64,000 nucleotides of DNA from the NCBI GenBank assembly GCA_964490145.1, contig CAZBBS010000003.1, forward strand, positions 1-64,000, in the 5' to 3' direction. Every line of letters starts with the position of its first letter. The first letter of the stretch is position 1. A program made the position numbers and the translations under genes. The notes under the pieces were generated by a model. It did not search any database. It was not told the origin of the DNA and was given only the letters and a program-made list of their open reading frames with translations. The stretch comes from Eutrophocola sp964490145 (GTDB lineage: Bacteria > Pseudomonadota > Gammaproteobacteria > Pseudomonadales > Pseudohongiellaceae). Positions 61,846 to 64,000 of this stretch are shown here, one piece after another.

Positions 61846-62067
61846 ATGCTTACCCTGTTATTCAGTATTGCTATGGCAGGGATTGCCGAACGGGAAAAAC
61901 GCCGTGTATGGCTCTGGGGATGCCTGACATTTGCCATTTGCGCCCTGATCCAGACTTTTCTGATTCAAGGCTACTGGGGAGCAGTGGTGGGCTTTGCACT
62001 CAGTTTTTCTGCGATGATCTGGGCAAATACCAAATACCCGGTCAAAAAAGGACCGACGCTGGTCTGA
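61846..62067 (+). CDS. Small membrane protein of unknown function
   Basis: A 73-residue protein with two predicted helices (TLLFSIAMAGIA..., GCLTFAICALIQTFLIQGYW and GAVVGFALSFSAMIWAN). I chose ATG 61846; a longer frame adds 12 residues. Convergent with the copper chaperone gene, leaving only 6 bp. Function unknown. Confidence 0.5.
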   Translation: MLTLLFSIAMAGIAEREKRRVWLWGCLTFAICALIQTFLIQGYWGAVVGFALSFSAMIWANTKYPVKKGPTLV

Positions 62068-62073
62068 TTCGCG

Positions 62074-62514
62074 TTATTCGTCCAGTACACTGACGACCGG
62101 CAATTCCAGCGGGACGACGAAAGCGCCCTTGAACTGCAGGGTCAAGCTGACAATGTCGCCACTGGCAAGGGGCTTTCTGAGCCCCATAAGCATCAGGTGC
62201 AATCCACCGGACTCCAGCACCAGTTCACCCCCGGCTGGCACTGTTCGTGACATCACATGCTCCATGGACAACTGTCCGTTGCGATTCACGGTGGTATGCA
62301 GCATGGTGTTGTCAGCTGCATTGGTGTTGGCGCCAATCAGTTCGAGGTCTTCATCACCGTTGTTGATGATGGTCATGTAGGCAGCTGTATTCTTGACTCC
62401 GGGAGGCAGACCACGCACATAGGCATCCCTCACAGTAACGGTTTCCTCAGCGGCAATAGCTGCAACGGGCAACATAACCAGCATCAGCATAAGGGCCGTC
62501 ATTGTTCTGACCAT
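62074..62514 (-). CDS. PCu(A)C-type periplasmic copper chaperone
   Basis: A 146-residue exported protein. The signal peptide (MVRTMTALMLMLVMLPVAAI, cleaved after AIAA) is followed by a cupredoxin-like domain with His73, Met84, His106 and Met108 in the exact H-x10-M-x21-H-x-M copper motif. Delivers Cu(I) to cytochrome c oxidase in characterised cases. The ATG at 62514 removes an unlikely N-terminal extension. Ten bp after a lipoprotein gene. Confidence 0.92.
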   Translation of the reverse strand: MVRTMTALMLMLVMLPVAAIAAEETVTVRDAYVRGLPPGVKNTAAYMTIINNGDEDLELIGANTNAADNTMLHTTVNRNGQLSMEHVMSRTVPAGGELVLESGGLHLMLMGLRKPLASGDIVSLTLQFKGAFVVPLELPVVSVLDE

Positions 62515-62524
62515 CTTGAAATCC

Positions 62525-63244
62525 TCAGGTACTTGGCACAACGATCTGGATACTGGGATCGTTATCGATGGCAATATTGCCTCGCAGGCGATAGCCGCCC
62601 ACCGCTTCACGCATCACCTTGTAAATCCAGCGCCCTTCCTCATCAGTCCGGGCATTGATGAGGAACGTGGCTTCCTGGTCTCTGATCTGCTGGCCAATCT
62701 CTCCCAGCAGCACCATCATATCCAGCGAACGATCTGACAAGGCCTCGGCATTCAGGGTAAAAACATCCATTTTAACCTCTCGTGCCTGTGCCAATCGTCG
62801 ATCCGCCTTGTCGATAACATCCCACTCTACCCCCACACGCCTGGCGCGGCTCAGGTAGCTTTCGGCATTGTCAAACTGGCCCACCTGGATGGCGGCATCG
62901 GCCAGTTCCACGTAACGGTAGACGATATCCCGGATACCCTGCATGGCCACCGTGTTTTCCGGTTCGATATCGAGGACTTCCCGGAATTTGTCGTAGGCAT
63001 TATTGCCAGCCGGCGACATCAGCCGGTTATCCTCATAGGCAATCCGTGCTTCATACAACATATCAGCCAGAATACGTTGCCGGATAAAGGGATCACTGGC
63101 CGGTAGCGCTCCCCGCTCTTCTACGGATGCTTCGCTATCCGGCGCTCCCCCGGAATACACCACCCTGCCGCTTTCCTGGGTACCACAGGAACCCAACAGC
63201 AACGCTGTGACAGACAGGGTGAGATACAAAAGAATTTTTAACAT
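62525..63244 (-). CDS. Lipoprotein with TPR-like helices
   Basis: A 239-residue lipoprotein. Signal MLKILLYLTLSVTALLLGSC has an LLGSC lipobox. The middle (about 70-150) is helical with a TPR-like unit (YDKFREVLDIEPENTVAMQG), and the C-terminus contains YRLRGNIAIDNDPSIQIVVP. Unknown function; it sits between moeA and the copper chaperone on the same strand. Confidence 0.75.
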   Translation of the reverse strand: MLKILLYLTLSVTALLLGSCGTQESGRVVYSGGAPDSEASVEERGALPASDPFIRQRILADMLYEARIAYEDNRLMSPAGNNAYDKFREVLDIEPENTVAMQGIRDIVYRYVELADAAIQVGQFDNAESYLSRARRVGVEWDVIDKADRRLAQAREVKMDVFTLNAEALSDRSLDMMVLLGEIGQQIRDQEATFLINARTDEEGRWIYKVMREAVGGYRLRGNIAIDNDPSIQIVVPST

Positions 63245-63251
63245 GGCCGAA

Positions 63252-64000
63252 TCAGAGCAAACCGTTAAACGGGAAGTAGTTTAGCATCTGGCCCCGGGAG
63301 ATGGTGGTTCCCAACGGAATCTCGGCGATTCCGTCGGCCCAGGACAGGGAAGTCATGATACTTGAACCCTGGTTGCCAAAAGGCTGAAGCTCCTGTTCTC
63401 CCTCTTGATCAGAGACCAGCCTCACGCGAATAAATTCCAGTCGACTGCCCGCTTCACTGATATCAAATCCTGCCCTGACCCTTAAGGTTGGCAGGGCCAG
63501 TTGGCTGGCTCCCTGCACTTTCAGCAGATAGGGACGAACCAGCATGGCAAACGTGACAAACACGGCCACCGGGTTCCCTGGCAGGCCAAAAAAGGGTTTC
63601 CCGTTCACTCTACCGTAGGAAAACGGCTTGCCGGGCTTGATGGCCAATTTCCACAGATCCAGGGAACCGAGGCTTTGAACGGCCTGGCGCACATGATCCT
63701 CATCACCAACCGATACCCCCCCTGTACTGAGGATACAATCCGCATCGGCGGCAGCCTCCTGGAGCACTGCCTGGGTTCCAGCCAGAGTGTCAGCCACAAT
63801 GCCCTTGCGGATCACCGTCATACCCATGCCTTGCAACAGGCCTTCCAGCGTAAAACTGTTGGAATCATATATCTGTCCGGGACCCAGTTCCTGATCCGGC
63901 GGTATGACTTCATCACCGGTATTGATAATTGCCACCTTCATGGGCTGTTTCACCCTGACCGCCGGAATCCCCAGGGAAGCCAGCATACCCAGGTCCTGGG
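63252..64000 (-). CDS. moeA: Molybdopterin molybdenumtransferase (5' part outside window)
   Basis: Inserts molybdate into adenylated molybdopterin. The C-terminal 249 codons are present: VAIINTGDEVIPPDQELGPG, YDSNSFTLEGLLQGMG, CILSTGGVSVGDEDHVRQAV, WKLAIKPGKPFSYGRVNGKP and FFGLPGNPVAVFVTF are MoeA/Cnx1E signatures. The gene continues past 64000. Ends 7 bp before the lipoprotein gene. Confidence 0.95.
   Translation of the reverse strand, partial: QDLGMLASLGIPAVRVKQPMKVAIINTGDEVIPPDQELGPGQIYDSNSFTLEGLLQGMGMTVIRKGIVADTLAGTQAVLQEAAADADCILSTGGVSVGDEDHVRQAVQSLGSLDLWKLAIKPGKPFSYGRVNGKPFFGLPGNPVAVFVTFAMLVRPYLLKVQGASQLALPTLRVRAGFDISEAGSRLEFIRVRLVSDQEGEQELQPFGNQGSSIMTSLSWADGIAEIPLGTTISRGQMLNYFPFNGLL

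Overview
The window reads as chromosomal DNA of a free-living gammaproteobacterium, probably Pseudomonadales in the broad sense and possibly a marine or oligotrophic lineage. The order sfsA, dksA, gluQRS, cbrB-like regulator, pcnB, panB, panC is the gammaproteobacterial arrangement, and a CbrB-type regulator between gluQRS and pcnB is known from Pseudomonas. The lineage call is an inference from synteny. I see no phage, insertion sequence or CRISPR array. There is one 100-N assembly gap at 7350-7449.

Left part (1-25 kb): a K+-dependent-type membrane pyrophosphatase (cut by the window edge), a coiled-coil lipoprotein, a short DksA paralogue, a PLP sulfur-amino-acid enzyme, a Rieske protein, sfsA, dksA with a histone-H1-like Lys/Ala/Pro N-terminal tail, gluQRS, a CbrB-like regulator with a degenerate receiver and a GAFPGA loop, pcnB, a deoxynucleoside kinase where folK often sits, panB-panC-rimK-rimB-panD and acs. 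A CadC-like regulator broken by an in-frame amber codon follows, then a gene-free stretch with two strong terminators and a multi-hairpin, GGA-rich candidate small RNA. Next come an AlkD-type glycosylase, a K+ channel, an ArsC-type phosphatase and a cytochrome/PQQ propeller dehydrogenase.

Middle part (25.5-50.4 kb): this is a lipid and envelope region. LPS-export genes lptFG and lptCAB flank lipid genes. A minus-strand operon aasR-cerR-acpR-spt-ABC exporter, together with a bCerS-like acyltransferase at 32.8 kb, supplies homologues of all five proteins shown to be needed for ceramide synthesis in Caulobacter. Next to lptG lie a lipid kinase of the family that includes the Caulobacter ceramide kinase and a Tam41/Mmp37-like nucleotidyltransferase. 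A desaturase, a cyclopropane synthase, a sulfotransferase, a CDP-glycerol glycerophosphotransferase-like enzyme, a GT2 glycosyltransferase, a metallophosphoesterase and an NTP transferase are interspersed. The simplest reading is a near-complete sphingolipid pathway with candidate headgroup enzymes and a candidate exporter, placed among the LPS-transport genes.

Right part (50.4-64 kb): tRNA-Gln(CUG), a frameshifted GCS2-type ligase paired with an AstE/AspA-type amidohydrolase, a SET-domain methyltransferase overlapping a PLP decarboxylase behind a terminator-like leader, YaiI, a hydantoinase/oxoprolinase operon with a zinc-ribbon protein and a BASS transporter, a PCu(A)C copper chaperone with a lipoprotein, and the 3' part of moeA.
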